Assembly: GCA_046330935.1 (NCBI GenBank)
Contig: JAXLRU010000003.1
Coordinates: 248,001-312,000, forward strand
Origin: JAXLRU01 sp046330935
GTDB lineage: Bacteria; Actinomycetota; Actinomycetes; Actinomycetales; Kineosporiaceae
DNA length: 64,000 nt
Reading direction: 5' to 3'
The position numbers were made by a program, and so were the translations under genes. Shown piece by piece: positions 35,014-43,863 of this stretch (its first letter is position 1; every line of letters starts with the position of its first letter). The notes beneath the pieces were generated by a model, which saw nothing but the letters and a program-made list of their open reading frames with translations, was not told where the DNA came from and did no database searches.

Positions 35014-36300
35014 ATGGGCAGATTCCCCCGTGCAGCCGTGGCGCTCATCGCGACCACGTCCCTGCTCGCGGCTTGCAGTGGCGGCTCCGATGAGGGCGAC
35101 ACTGGCAGCGACGGCAAGGTCACCATCACCTGGTGGCACAACGGCAACAACGACCCCGCCAAGGCGTACTGGCAGGGCATCGCCGACCAGTTCATGGCGG
35201 CGAACCCGAAGGTCAAGGTCGAGATCTCCGCACTCCAGAACGAGGACCTGCGGACCCGCCTGACCACCGCCCTGCAGTCCAACAACCCCCCGGACCTGTT
35301 CCAGCAGTGGGGTGGCGGTGAGATGTCCGACCAGGTCAAGGCGGACCGTCTCATGGACATCACCGACCAGGTGCAGACCGAGGCGGCGTCCATGGGTGGC
35401 GCGGTCAACGGCTGGCAGGTCGACGGCAAGACCTACGGTCTGCCGTTCTCCCTGGGTGTCGTGGGCTTCTGGTACAACAAGGACTTCTTCGCCAAGGCCG
35501 GCATCACCACCCCGCCGGCCACGCTCGACGAGTGGCTGACCGCGGTCCAGAAGCTCAAGGCCGCCAACATCCAGCCGGTCGCCGTCGGTGCCGCCGACAA
35601 GTGGCCCGCCGCGCACTACTGGTACTACACCGCCACGCGCGAGTGCACGAAGGACACCCTGAAGAAGGCGCAGTCGACCTTCGACTTCAGCGACCCGTGC
35701 TGGCTGCGCGCCGGCTCGGCCCTGCAGAAGATCGTCGCGGCTGACCCCTTCAACAAGGGCTACCTCGCCACCCCCGCGCAGCAGGGTGCCGCTTCGTCGG
35801 CCGGCCTGCTCGCCAACGGCAAGGTCGCGATGGAGCTCATGGGTCACTGGAACCCGAGCGTGATGAACGGCCTCACGGCCGACAAGAAGGGCCTGGGCGA
35901 CAAGCTCGGCTGGTTCCCCTTCCCGTCGCTGCCGGACGGCGAGGGTGACCCGAAGGCCGCCATGGGCGGTGGCGACGGGTACTCCTGCTCGAAGACCGCG
36001 CCCAAGGAGTGCGTCGACCTCCTGAAGTTCATCAGCACCAAGGAGAACCAGATCAAGTACGCCGAGACGGGCGTCGGCCTCCCGACGGTCATCGGCGCCG
36101 AGACCGGTGTCTCCGACCCGAACATGAAGACGCTCATCGAGTTCCGGAACGCGGCGCCCTACGTCCAGCTGTACCTGGACACGGCGTACGGCCCGAACGT
36201 CGGTGGCGCCCTCAACGACGCCGTCGCCCTGCTGTTCGCCAAGAAGGGCAGCCCGGAGGACGTCGTCAAGGCCGTCACGGAAGCCGGTAAGCAGCAGTGA
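35014..36300 (+). CDS. CUT1 sugar ABC transporter substrate-binding lipoprotein
   Basis: A 428-residue extracellular solute-binding protein family 1. The lipobox LLAAC at about residues 18-22 follows a short signal (RFPRAAVALIATTS), so it is a lipid-anchored receptor. The body has ITWWHNGNNDPAK, NPPDLFQQWGGGEM, YGLPFSLGVVGFWYNKDFFAKAGI, LLANGKVAMELMGHW and GGGDGYSCSKTAPKECVDLLKF, typical of oligosaccharide binders. It lies downstream of the LacI-type gene and before two permeases, so it probably binds xylose-containing oligosaccharides. ATG 35014 directly precedes the basic n-region; an in-frame upstream start at 34960 lacks this form. Confidence 0.95.
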   Translation: MGRFPRAAVALIATTSLLAACSGGSDEGDTGSDGKVTITWWHNGNNDPAKAYWQGIADQFMAANPKVKVEISALQNEDLRTRLTTALQSNNPPDLFQQWGGGEMSDQVKADRLMDITDQVQTEAASMGGAVNGWQVDGKTYGLPFSLGVVGFWYNKDFFAKAGITTPPATLDEWLTAVQKLKAANIQPVAVGAADKWPAAHYWYYTATRECTKDTLKKAQSTFDFSDPCWLRAGSALQKIVAADPFNKGYLATPAQQGAASSAGLLANGKVAMELMGHWNPSVMNGLTADKKGLGDKLGWFPFPSLPDGEGDPKAAMGGGDGYSCSKTAPKECVDLLKFISTKENQIKYAETGVGLPTVIGAETGVSDPNMKTLIEFRNAAPYVQLYLDTAYGPNVGGALNDAVALLFAKKGSPEDVVKAVTEAGKQQ

Positions 36301-37270
36301 CGCTCGCTCCTCAGTCGGTGGCCGGCGACCGCGCACAGCGGTCGCCGCCACCGGCGCTTCCCGGCGCAGGCGGCCGGTCGGGTCCCCTTGGCGGACCCGC
36401 GCCGAGATCGCCCTCTTCACGCTTCCCGCACTGGCGCTGTTCGGCACGTTCGTGCTGTTCCCCATGGCCCAGGCCGTCCGCTACAGCTTCTACAAGTGGA
36501 ACGGCCTCGGGCCGCTGGACAACTTCGTCGGCTTCGACAACTACCGCGAGGTGCTCGACAACGACCTGTTCCGCCAGGCCGTCCAGCACAACCTCGCGAT
36601 CGTCGTGCTCTCGATCGTCGTCCAGCTGCCTCTGGGTCTGGGCATCGCGCTGCTGCTCAACCGCGACATCAAGTTCCGCGGTCTGCTGCGCACGATCATC
36701 TTCGTGCCCTACGTCCTGGCCGAGGTCGTGGCCGGCGTCATCTGGCAGCTCATGCTCCAGCCCGACGGTCCCCTGGACGTCGTGCTGCAGAAGGTCGGTC
36801 TGGGCTCGTTCACCAACGAGTGGCTGGGCAACCCCGACATCGTGCTCTACACGTTGATGGGCGTGCTCACCTGGAAGTACCTCGGCTTCGCCATCCTGCT
36901 GTTCCTCGCGGGGCTGCAGGGCGTGCCGCAGGAACTGCACGAGGCCGCCGCGATCGACGGCGCGAGCTGGTGGCAGATCCAGCGCCGGATCACCATCCCC
37001 CTGCTGGGCCCCACCATCCGGACGTGGATCTTCCTGTCCATGATCGGGTCCCTGCAGCTGTTCGACATGGTCAAGATCCTGATGGGCGCCGACGGCAACG
37101 GCCCGGCCAACTCGACCGTGACCATGGCGACGTTCCTCGTCAGCCAGGGCTTCAAGCGGTCCCGGTACGGCTACGGCAGCGCGGCCGCCGTGGTGCTGCT
37201 CGTCATCTCGCTGACGATGGCGTTGATCTACCAGCGTCTCGTGCTGCGGCGAGACAACCGGGACGACTGA
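36203..37270 (+). CDS. CUT1 sugar ABC transporter permease (N-terminus probably frameshifted)
   Basis: A MalF-type permease with six helices, beginning with AEIALFTLPALALFGTFVLFP and carrying the ATPase-docking EAA loop (ELHEAAAIDGASWWQIQRRITIP). In this frame the only start before the first helix is GTG 36203, which would overlap the binding-protein gene by 98 bp and give an unlikely Ser/Arg-rich leader. A GTG at 36297 overlaps the upstream stop (GTGA) and encodes a plausible N-terminus (MTLAPQSVAGDRAQ...), but in a frame one base off; adding one base near 36379-36386 would join them. The real start is probably 36297. Confidence 0.85.
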   Translation: MAPSTTPSPCCSPRRAARRTSSRPSRKPVSSSDARSSVGGRRPRTAVAATGASRRRRPVGSPWRTRAEIALFTLPALALFGTFVLFPMAQAVRYSFYKWNGLGPLDNFVGFDNYREVLDNDLFRQAVQHNLAIVVLSIVVQLPLGLGIALLLNRDIKFRGLLRTIIFVPYVLAEVVAGVIWQLMLQPDGPLDVVLQKVGLGSFTNEWLGNPDIVLYTLMGVLTWKYLGFAILLFLAGLQGVPQELHEAAAIDGASWWQIQRRITIPLLGPTIRTWIFLSMIGSLQLFDMVKILMGADGNGPANSTVTMATFLVSQGFKRSRYGYGSAAAVVLLVISLTMALIYQRLVLRRDNRDD

Positions 37271-37285
37271 GGCCAGAAGGAACCC

Positions 37286-38176
37286 GTGACCATGACCACC
37301 ACCACCGCCCCGGTGCGGCTGCAGGACGAGCCCGCCCCGACCGCCACACGGTCGCTGAAGTCCCTGCTGTCCGAACCGATCGTGTACGTCATCGCCCTCG
37401 GCGTGATCGGCTCGACCATCGCCCCGGTGATCTACTCCGCCCTCGGCGGCTTCCGCAGTACCGGCCAGATCGCCGAGAAGCCGGTGGCCCTGCCGAAGCC
37501 GTGGATCTTCGACAACTACAAGAACACCCTGACGTCCGAGGTCTTCTGGCGCCAGGTCTACAACTCGTCGGTGGTCGCCCTGATCACCACGGTCCTCGTG
37601 GTCGTCCTCGGCCTGATGGCGGCGTTCGCGCTGTCCCGGTACGAGTTCCGCGGCCGCGAGTTCATCTATACGATCTTCACCCTCGGCCTGCTCTTCCCGC
37701 TGACCGTGGGCGTCCTGCCGCTGTTCCTGCTGATCCGGCAGATGGACCTGGCCGACAACCCCATGGGTGTCGCCCTGCCGCAGGCGGCGTTCGCCCTGCC
37801 GATGACCATCGTCATCCTCCGACCCTTCCTGCGGGCCCTGCCCAAGGAGATCGAGGAGGCCGCGGTGATCGACGGCTGCTCGAAGATCGGCTTCTTCTGG
37901 CGCATCGTGATCCCGCTGTCGGGTCCCGGCGTCGTCACGACCGGCGTGCTCGCGTTCGTCGGCTCGTGGAACGCCTACCTGCTGCCCCTGCTGCTGCTCA
38001 CGGAGCCCGACTCCTACACCCTGCCCCTGGGCGTCGCGACGTACTCGACGCAGTACACCCAGGACACCGCTGCGGTGCTCGCGTTCACCTCGCTGGCGAT
38101 GCTGCCGGCCCTGACGTTCTTCCTGCTCGCGCAGCGCAGGATCGTCGGTGGTCTCACCGGAGCCGTGAAGGGCTGA
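37286..38176 (+). CDS. CUT1 sugar ABC transporter permease (MalG type)
   Basis: A 296-residue inner-membrane permease, the second channel subunit. Six helices are expected, starting at about residue 33 (VYVIALGVIGSTIAPVIYSALGGF). The EAA loop is EIEEAAVIDGCSKIGFFWRIVIPLSGPG, and the C-terminus ends FFLLAQRRIVGGLTGAVKG as in MalG-type proteins. GTG 37286 follows AGAAGGAACCC. It is the last gene of the transporter operon; a 14-bp hairpin follows. No ATP-binding subunit is encoded here, so it must borrow one (see findings). Confidence 0.96.
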   Translation: MTMTTTTAPVRLQDEPAPTATRSLKSLLSEPIVYVIALGVIGSTIAPVIYSALGGFRSTGQIAEKPVALPKPWIFDNYKNTLTSEVFWRQVYNSSVVALITTVLVVVLGLMAAFALSRYEFRGREFIYTIFTLGLLFPLTVGVLPLFLLIRQMDLADNPMGVALPQAAFALPMTIVILRPFLRALPKEIEEAAVIDGCSKIGFFWRIVIPLSGPGVVTTGVLAFVGSWNAYLLPLLLLTEPDSYTLPLGVATYSTQYTQDTAAVLAFTSLAMLPALTFFLLAQRRIVGGLTGAVKG

Positions 38177-38215
38177 CGGCCGCGCCGGGCAACCGGCCGT
38201 CGACCGACGCGACGA

Positions 38216-38248
38216 GACGGCGCCACCCCCGGGCGGGGTGGCGCCGTC
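38216..38248. terminator. 14-bp perfect hairpin between convergent genes
   Basis: GACGGCGCCACCCC (38216-38229) and its exact complement (38235-38248) enclose CGGGC. It follows the ABC operon (plus) by 40 bp and lies 26 bp beyond the stop of the minus-strand M16-like gene, so it can end both. Confidence 0.8.
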
Positions 38249-38273
38249 CTCGCGTTCGGGGACCAGTGCCGGG

Positions 38274-40124
38274 TCAGACCTCGGGGTCGCGCAGGCGCCA
38301 CGGGGGCAGGCGCCGCCGCCGCCGCTCCCGCCACAGGAGCTGCACCTGGAACAGCGTGCCCAGGACCGCCGCCCCGCCGATCACGAGCAGCTCGGCGGGA
38401 AGGTGCTCGATCACCGCCCACGCGCCCTGCCGGGTCCAGTACGCGGCGTAGACCAGCCCGCTCACCCACGCCAGCGCCGTCAGCGCGAGCAACGCCCACG
38501 ACCCCGCCGGCTCCCCCACCGTCACCGGCTCCCCCGCCCCCGCGGGGCGCGGCGGCTGCCAGGCGACGCGGTCGAGGGGCACCAGCGCGTCGAGCCGGGC
38601 CACGGCCGCATGCCCCCCGCTCCAGTGCGCCGGCTCCACGCTGATCGTCGTCCCGTCGGTCCCGAGGACGTCGCGGCGCCCGTCCGGCCAGGCCAGCACG
38701 CCCGCGCAGAGGTCCAGGGGGACGGTCCAGCAGCGCTGCCGTGCCCGCAGCGGCCCCCGCAGCTGGACGGCGTCGTCGGAGATCACCAGCCGCGACCCGT
38801 GCACGTCGGGCACCGCCGGCACCATCCGCCACTGCGGTCCGGGCAGGGGCGCGCGCGTGCCGAGGTCGTGCTCGACGACGTCCGCGCGGCGCAGCGGGAG
38901 CGTGCGGGGCACCAGCACCGTGAGGTCCTCCCACGCGGACGCCGCGGCCTCGCGCAGCTGCTGCGGGCTGACGGTCACCAGGTCGTGCAGGCGGGCCCGG
39001 GCACCGCGCGGCGGGGTCCCGAGCAGCATCGACGTGGCGGCCTGGGGGATCTGCGCCAGCGGGTCGACGGCGGAGCCCAGCACCTCGCGGCAGCGGTCGG
39101 CGAGGCGGGCCAGCTCGGCCTCGCCGCCGCGGGTGGCGAGCGCGGGCAGTGCGTCGAGCAGGGTGTCGCGGACCACCTCGCCGGTCTCCACGGTCACCGG
39201 CGCCCGCACGAGCAGCCGCAGGTGGCCCGGTGCGAGCCGGTCGAGGGTGGCCGTGGGCGTGGCCCGCGGGTCGCGGCCCGGCAGGCGGCGCACCAGCTCG
39301 TCGCGCACCACCGAGGCCAGCGCCGTGAAGGCCGGCAGGTCGGGCATCACGGTGGTCCAGGCGACCTGCTCGATCTCGCGGGACGTCCAGGTCCGCGCCA
39401 GGCGCGGCGCGGGGACGGCCGGGACGGGCGCGGGGGGCCCGTCGGGCAGGGGCAGGCGCAGCCCCGCCGGGAGGTCGCCGTCGAGGGTGAGGACGGCGTT
39501 GCCGCGCGTGAGGTGGCGCTGCGCGACGGCGGTGAGGTCGTCGGGCCGCAGGCCCCACAGCCCGACCTCGCGCATCGCCTCCATGCCGAACGGGCCGAAG
39601 CCGAAGCGGGTCACCCCCAGGACCGCGGCGATCGGGTCCGGGCTCCAGCCGTGGGCGCCCTCGGTGGCGATCAGCTCGCACTCGCGGGCGAGCAGGCCCG
39701 CCTCGGGGGTGGCGGCGACCGCGCGAGCGACCAGGCGCAGCGCCGCGGCGACGTCGGCCGGGCCGCCCGCCACGGTGACCTCGGTGAACAACGGGGTCAC
39801 CTCGGCGTCGAGCCGGGCCGCCCGGGCACGGCCGGCCGGGTCGCGCCGGGCCGCGTGCTCCACGGTGGCGAGCAGGCAGTGGGTGAGCAGGTGGACCAGC
39901 CCGCGGCTGTGCGGGTTCTCGTCGACCGTGCCGAGCCGGAAGCGCAGGCGGGCGGTCAGCTCGCCCCCGCGCGAGGGCGTCCACAGCACGGGCACGCCGT
40001 CGACGTCGTCCTGGTGGACGAGCACGGGCGGGCGGGGGGCCGGGCGCGTCGGCTCGGCTGCTCCGGCGGGTCCGGCGGGTCCGGCGGGTCCGGCGGGGGG
40101 CACGGCACCAGGATCGGGCGTCAC
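38274..40124 (-). CDS. M16-like (insulinase-fold) protein with degenerate zinc site and C-terminal membrane helices
   Basis: A 616-residue protein. The N-terminal part has an M16 layout: LRFRLGTVDENPHSRGLVHLLTHCLL, then a helix and ECELIATEGAHG. The zinc motif HxxEH reads HLLTH, so the catalytic Glu is replaced by Thr and proteolysis is unlikely. After a second M16-like half comes a middle domain (RLVISDDAVQLRGP) and two C-terminal helices (about residues 520-545 and 565-590), followed by a basic tail, so the M16 part would face the cytosol or exterior at the membrane. A 9-bp DNA repeat codes (PAG)n near the N-terminus. The start is GTG 40124. It follows a transglutaminase gene on the same strand. 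Confidence 0.72.
   Translation of the reverse strand: MTPDPGAVPPAGPAGPAGPAGAAEPTRPAPRPPVLVHQDDVDGVPVLWTPSRGGELTARLRFRLGTVDENPHSRGLVHLLTHCLLATVEHAARRDPAGRARAARLDAEVTPLFTEVTVAGGPADVAAALRLVARAVAATPEAGLLARECELIATEGAHGWSPDPIAAVLGVTRFGFGPFGMEAMREVGLWGLRPDDLTAVAQRHLTRGNAVLTLDGDLPAGLRLPLPDGPPAPVPAVPAPRLARTWTSREIEQVAWTTVMPDLPAFTALASVVRDELVRRLPGRDPRATPTATLDRLAPGHLRLLVRAPVTVETGEVVRDTLLDALPALATRGGEAELARLADRCREVLGSAVDPLAQIPQAATSMLLGTPPRGARARLHDLVTVSPQQLREAAASAWEDLTVLVPRTLPLRRADVVEHDLGTRAPLPGPQWRMVPAVPDVHGSRLVISDDAVQLRGPLRARQRCWTVPLDLCAGVLAWPDGRRDVLGTDGTTISVEPAHWSGGHAAVARLDALVPLDRVAWQPPRPAGAGEPVTVGEPAGSWALLALTALAWVSGLVYAAYWTRQGAWAVIEHLPAELLVIGGAAVLGTLFQVQLLWRERRRRRLPPWRLRDPEV
40062..40097 (-). repeat. Four 9-bp tandem repeats coding Pro-Ala-Gly
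   Basis: The unit TCCGGCGGG (plus strand) occurs four times in a row, giving PAGPAGPAGPAG near the N-terminus of the M16-like protein. In-frame slippage is possible. Confidence 0.9.
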
Positions 40125-40198
40125 CCTCGCCGCCTTGACCGCGGGGTGCCGCCGATCCGCGTACGGGTCCGAACCATCGCCGGGCGGTGGGCCACGGC

Positions 40199-41101
40199 TC
40201 AGGCCATGCGGATCACGTCGACGGACACCTTGAGGGCACTCGTGGCCCCCTCGGTGTAGATGACGCCCTTCAGCGGCGGGACGTCGGTGTAGTCCCGGCC
40301 CCACGCCGTCACGACGTAGCGCGAGTCGGCGGGCTGGTCGTTGGTGGGGTCGAGGTCGAGCCAGCGGCCGTCGGGCACCAGGACCGACGCCCAGGCGTGG
40401 GAGGCGTCGGCGCCCTGCAGCTTCGGCTTGCCAGGCGGCGGTTCGGTCTCCAGGTAGCCGCTGACGTACCGGGCGGGCAGGCCCACGCTGCGCAGGCACC
40501 CCACGGCGAGGTGGGCGAAGTCCTGGCACACCCCCTCGCGCTTGGCGAGCACCTCCAGGAGCGTCGTGGTCACGGACGTGGCGCCCGAGGCGTAGCGGAA
40601 CTCGGTGAAGATGCGGTGCACCAGCGCGGCGAGCGCCTGCCCGAGCGGCCGCCCGGGCGTGAACACCGTCGCCGCCCAGGTGCGCACGTCGTCGGCCAGC
40701 TCGATCTGCGGCGAGGGCATGAGCAGCTCCCGCACGGCGACGGGATCGACGTCGGTCGAGCCGGCCGCGGCCGGCCCGGGCAGGGCCGCCGCCGCCTCCT
40801 CCCACGTCCACGCGTCGAGGACGGCGAGGTCGGGGCGCGGGCGGTCGACGTCGACGAGGCTCGTGCAGGTGACGGCGAGCCGCCGGTGCGGGCGGTGGAC
40901 CTCGACGAAGGCCGTCCGGTTGCCGTAGTGGTCGACGTGCTCGCTCACGTGGCCCGGTTCGGGCGAGACCTCCAGCCGCGTCGAGCGGCACCACTGCTCC
41001 CCGGTGTCGCGCGGCACCAGGAACGCCCGGCCGTAGGAGCTGGTGACGTCGTCGGAGTAGGTGTACTCGGTGACGTGGCGGACCTCGTAGCGGTGCCTCA
41101 T
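40199..41101 (-). CDS. Transglutaminase-like cysteine protease/ligase family protein
   Basis: A 300-residue protein with the bacterial transglutaminase N-terminal domain (MRHRYEVRHVTEYTYSDDVTSSYGRAFLVPRD) and the transglutaminase core: catalytic Cys in AKREGVCQDFAHLAVGCLRSVGLPARYVSGY, His in GADASHAWASVLVPDGRWLDLDPTND with the Asp in the last block. The ATG overlaps the stop of the alpha-E/ATP-grasp gene (ATGA). Such triads (ATP-grasp, alpha-E, transglutaminase) occur in many bacteria and are proposed to make or cleave peptide amide bonds. Its target is unknown. Confidence 0.93.
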   Translation of the reverse strand: MRHRYEVRHVTEYTYSDDVTSSYGRAFLVPRDTGEQWCRSTRLEVSPEPGHVSEHVDHYGNRTAFVEVHRPHRRLAVTCTSLVDVDRPRPDLAVLDAWTWEEAAAALPGPAAAGSTDVDPVAVRELLMPSPQIELADDVRTWAATVFTPGRPLGQALAALVHRIFTEFRYASGATSVTTTLLEVLAKREGVCQDFAHLAVGCLRSVGLPARYVSGYLETEPPPGKPKLQGADASHAWASVLVPDGRWLDLDPTNDQPADSRYVVTAWGRDYTDVPPLKGVIYTEGATSALKVSVDVIRMA

Positions 41102-43749
41102 GCGCCCTCCCCCGTCCCGGCGGCGCCGTCGGGGCCCCCGCCGACGCTCCAGCGCTGCTCGGCCAGCATCCGCTGCGGAGCGCGGTGCACGAAGTGGACC
41201 GCCTCCAGTCCGGCGGCGAGATCGGCCAGCCCGCGGGCCAGCTCGGCGCCCAGCTCGCTCACCACCGCGCGCACGCCGTCGGCCCCGGCCACGGCCGCCG
41301 CCTCGACGTCGAGCTCGCGCAGCCGGGCGGTGAGGTCGCGCAGCCCGGCCGACAGCTGCGCGGACGCCGTCGCGGCCGGGCCCGCCTGCACCCGCAGCTG
41401 CTTGAGGTCCTCCGCGAGCCGTTCGAGCTGGTAGTGCAGCGAGCGGGGGTTGCCCCGGTCGAGCAGCAGCAGGTCGAGGACGCCCGAGACCTGGCCCGCC
41501 ACCGCCCCGCCCGGGTTGCGCCGGCGGTGGGTGATGATCGACTCCCCGGCGAGCAGGACGCCCTCGACGACGATCGTGTCGACCGCCGCCGAGCGCTGCT
41601 CGGACAGCGTCTGCCGGATGAGGCTGACCAGCATCTGGGCGCGCTCCAGGCGCCGGCCGGCGTCCATGAAGTACCAGCCCGAGTCGCGGATCATGCTCTC
41701 GGCGCCGAGCCCCGCCAGCGCCATCAGGCCCTCGAGCACGCGGGTGAGGGTGGGCTGCAGGCCGACGGGCACGCCCTCGTCCCCGGCGTCGGCGGCCTCG
41801 GCGAGGGTGCGCTGCAGCGAGCCGAGGACGAGCCAGGTGTCGAGGGACAGCTGCTCGCGGACGGCGTGCGCGGCGTCGACGGTGCGCCGCACCGCGTACG
41901 CCAGGCCGCCCACGCGGAACTCCTCGCCCACGAGCCGGCGCAGGTCGTCGGCGGCCAGCGGCACCGGCGAGGCGGTGACGGCGCTCAGCGCCCGCAGCAG
42001 CACGGCGAGACCGTCGGAGCCGGGGGTGCCGTCGCGGCGGGAGTAGTCCTCCGCGAGGTCGTCGACCACCCGGATGAGCCGGGCCGTGTCCTCCGCGCGC
42101 TCGGCGTAGCGGCCCAGCCAGAACAGGTCCTCGGCCACGCGCGGGGACAGCGCGGCCGACGGCGCCTCCCCCGTGTCGGGTGCGCCCACGGCGGTGTCGG
42201 GGCTGGCGTCGGGTGCCGCCGGCGCCGTCCACGGGTCGAGCGTGACGGCGCCTGCGCTCACCTCGGCCGGGTCGGGCGCGAGCACCCACACGTCCTTGGC
42301 CAGGGCCCCGGCGAGGTTGGAGACGAGGTGGCTCTCGGGGCGCCCGGCCACGCGCCCCAGTCCGCCCGCCATCAGCCGGTAGGCACCGCCCTGGGCCACG
42401 GCGAACGTCCGCAGGACCAGCCGGCGCGGGTCGAGGCCGTCCCGGGTGACCACGGGCGCGGTGCTCATCGGCAGCGGCTCCTGGGCGGCCCACGCCCACG
42501 GCTGGGCCTCGATCCGCCGCCGCAACGCCTCGCGGCGGGCGGCCGACAGCTCCCAGCCGAACCAGCTCGTCGGCGAGGTCTCGCGGCCGATCGGCTTGAG
42601 CACGAGGTCGCCGAGGTGCTCCAGGACGTAGCGGCGGGACGCAGCGTCCCCGCACCACCAGGACGGCACGGACGGCAGGGCGAGGTCGGAGTCGAGCAGG
42701 TGGCGGGCGGCGGCGGGCAGGAACGGCAGCAGCCCGGGGTTCTCCAGCACTCCCGCGCCGAGCGGGTTGACGACGGTGACGTGGCCCAGGCGCGCCGCCT
42801 CGATCAGCCCCGGGACGCCGAGGTGGGACTCGGGGCGCAGCTCCAGCGGGTCGGCCCAGGCGGCGTCGACGCGGCGCAGGACGACGTCGACGGGCTCGAG
42901 CTTGCCGAGGGAGTGCATCCAGACCCGGCCGTCGCGGACGGTGAGGTCCTCCCCCTCGACGAGCGGGAACCCCAGCAGGGTGGCGAGGAACGCCTGGTCG
43001 AAGGCCGTCTCGCTGGAGGGGCCGGGGGCCAGGATGACGACGCGCGGCGCCTCGGCGGTGGCGGGGGCCACCTCCTGCAGGGCGGCGCGCATGGTGTGGA
43101 AGAACCCGCGCAGCCGCGCCAGCGGGGTGTCGCGGTAGAGCCCGGGCAGGACCCGTGAGATGACCCGCCGGTTCTCCATCGCGTACCCGGCGCCCGAGGG
43201 GGCCTGGGTGCGGTCGCCGAGGACGCACCACTGGCCCGAGGCGTCGCGCGCGAGGTCGGTGGCGGCGAGGAACAGCTGCCGCTGCCCCGGCACCCGGATC
43301 CGGTCGGCGGCGCGCAGGAACCCGGGGTGCCCGGCGACGACCTCCACGGGGACGACGCCGTCGCGCAGCAGGGTGCGCGGGCCGTACAGGTCGGTGAGCA
43401 CGAGGTCGAGCAGCTCGGCGCGCTGCACGAGGGCCGGCGCGAGGCGCGACCAGCCCGCGGCGTCGAGGACGACGGGCAGCGGGTCCAGCGACCAGCGCCG
43501 CTGGCCGCGGGGGTCGCCGGCTCCGCCGTAGGTGACGCCGTCGTCCTCGACGAGGCGGCGCACCTGCGCGCGGCGGGTCAGCAGGCCGGTGTGGCCGACG
43601 ATCTCGATGGTGGAGGCGAGGTCCTCGGCGGCGGGGAGCACGCCCTCGGCGCCGAGTATCTCGTCGACGCTGCCGCGGGTCAGCGCGCGGCGGCGGGCAC
43701 GGTAGGCGTCGAGGACGCGTGGGACGTCCTCGGGCAGGACGGCGGTCAC
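41098..43749 (-). CDS. Circularly permuted ATP-grasp + alpha-E domain fusion protein
   Basis: An 883-residue fusion. Residues about 1-500 form the circularly permuted ATP-grasp type 2 enzyme (DUF404/DUF407): LYGPRTLLRDGVVP, GQWCVLGDRTQAPSGAGYAMENR, VVNPLGAGVLENPGLLPFLP, LVLKPIGRE, and RTFAVAQGGAYRLMAGGLGR. Residues about 560-860 are the helical alpha-E domain (DUF403): RVAEDLFWLGRYAERAEDTARLIRV, ESMIRDSGWYFMDAGRRLERAQMLV. In many bacteria these are two genes; here they are one, with an Ala/Pro/Asp-rich linker. GTG 43749 is the first gene of a unit with the transglutaminase and M16-like genes. Confidence 0.93.
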   Translation of the reverse strand: MTAVLPEDVPRVLDAYRARRRALTRGSVDEILGAEGVLPAAEDLASTIEIVGHTGLLTRRAQVRRLVEDDGVTYGGAGDPRGQRRWSLDPLPVVLDAAGWSRLAPALVQRAELLDLVLTDLYGPRTLLRDGVVPVEVVAGHPGFLRAADRIRVPGQRQLFLAATDLARDASGQWCVLGDRTQAPSGAGYAMENRRVISRVLPGLYRDTPLARLRGFFHTMRAALQEVAPATAEAPRVVILAPGPSSETAFDQAFLATLLGFPLVEGEDLTVRDGRVWMHSLGKLEPVDVVLRRVDAAWADPLELRPESHLGVPGLIEAARLGHVTVVNPLGAGVLENPGLLPFLPAAARHLLDSDLALPSVPSWWCGDAASRRYVLEHLGDLVLKPIGRETSPTSWFGWELSAARREALRRRIEAQPWAWAAQEPLPMSTAPVVTRDGLDPRRLVLRTFAVAQGGAYRLMAGGLGRVAGRPESHLVSNLAGALAKDVWVLAPDPAEVSAGAVTLDPWTAPAAPDASPDTAVGAPDTGEAPSAALSPRVAEDLFWLGRYAERAEDTARLIRVVDDLAEDYSRRDGTPGSDGLAVLLRALSAVTASPVPLAADDLRRLVGEEFRVGGLAYAVRRTVDAAHAVREQLSLDTWLVLGSLQRTLAEAADAGDEGVPVGLQPTLTRVLEGLMALAGLGAESMIRDSGWYFMDAGRRLERAQMLVSLIRQTLSEQRSAAVDTIVVEGVLLAGESIITHRRRNPGGAVAGQVSGVLDLLLLDRGNPRSLHYQLERLAEDLKQLRVQAGPAATASAQLSAGLRDLTARLRELDVEAAAVAGADGVRAVVSELGAELARGLADLAAGLEAVHFVHRAPQRMLAEQRWSVGGGPDGAAGTGEGA

Positions 43750-43863
43750 GCTGCCTGCCCGCCCAGGGCCCGCCGGTTCTCCACGGAGGGCACGGTACCG
43801 GTCGCTCGGCAGGTCGGGTGTCGCCGGGACGTTTCGTCCGGGTTACCGATCATCCACGAACGG

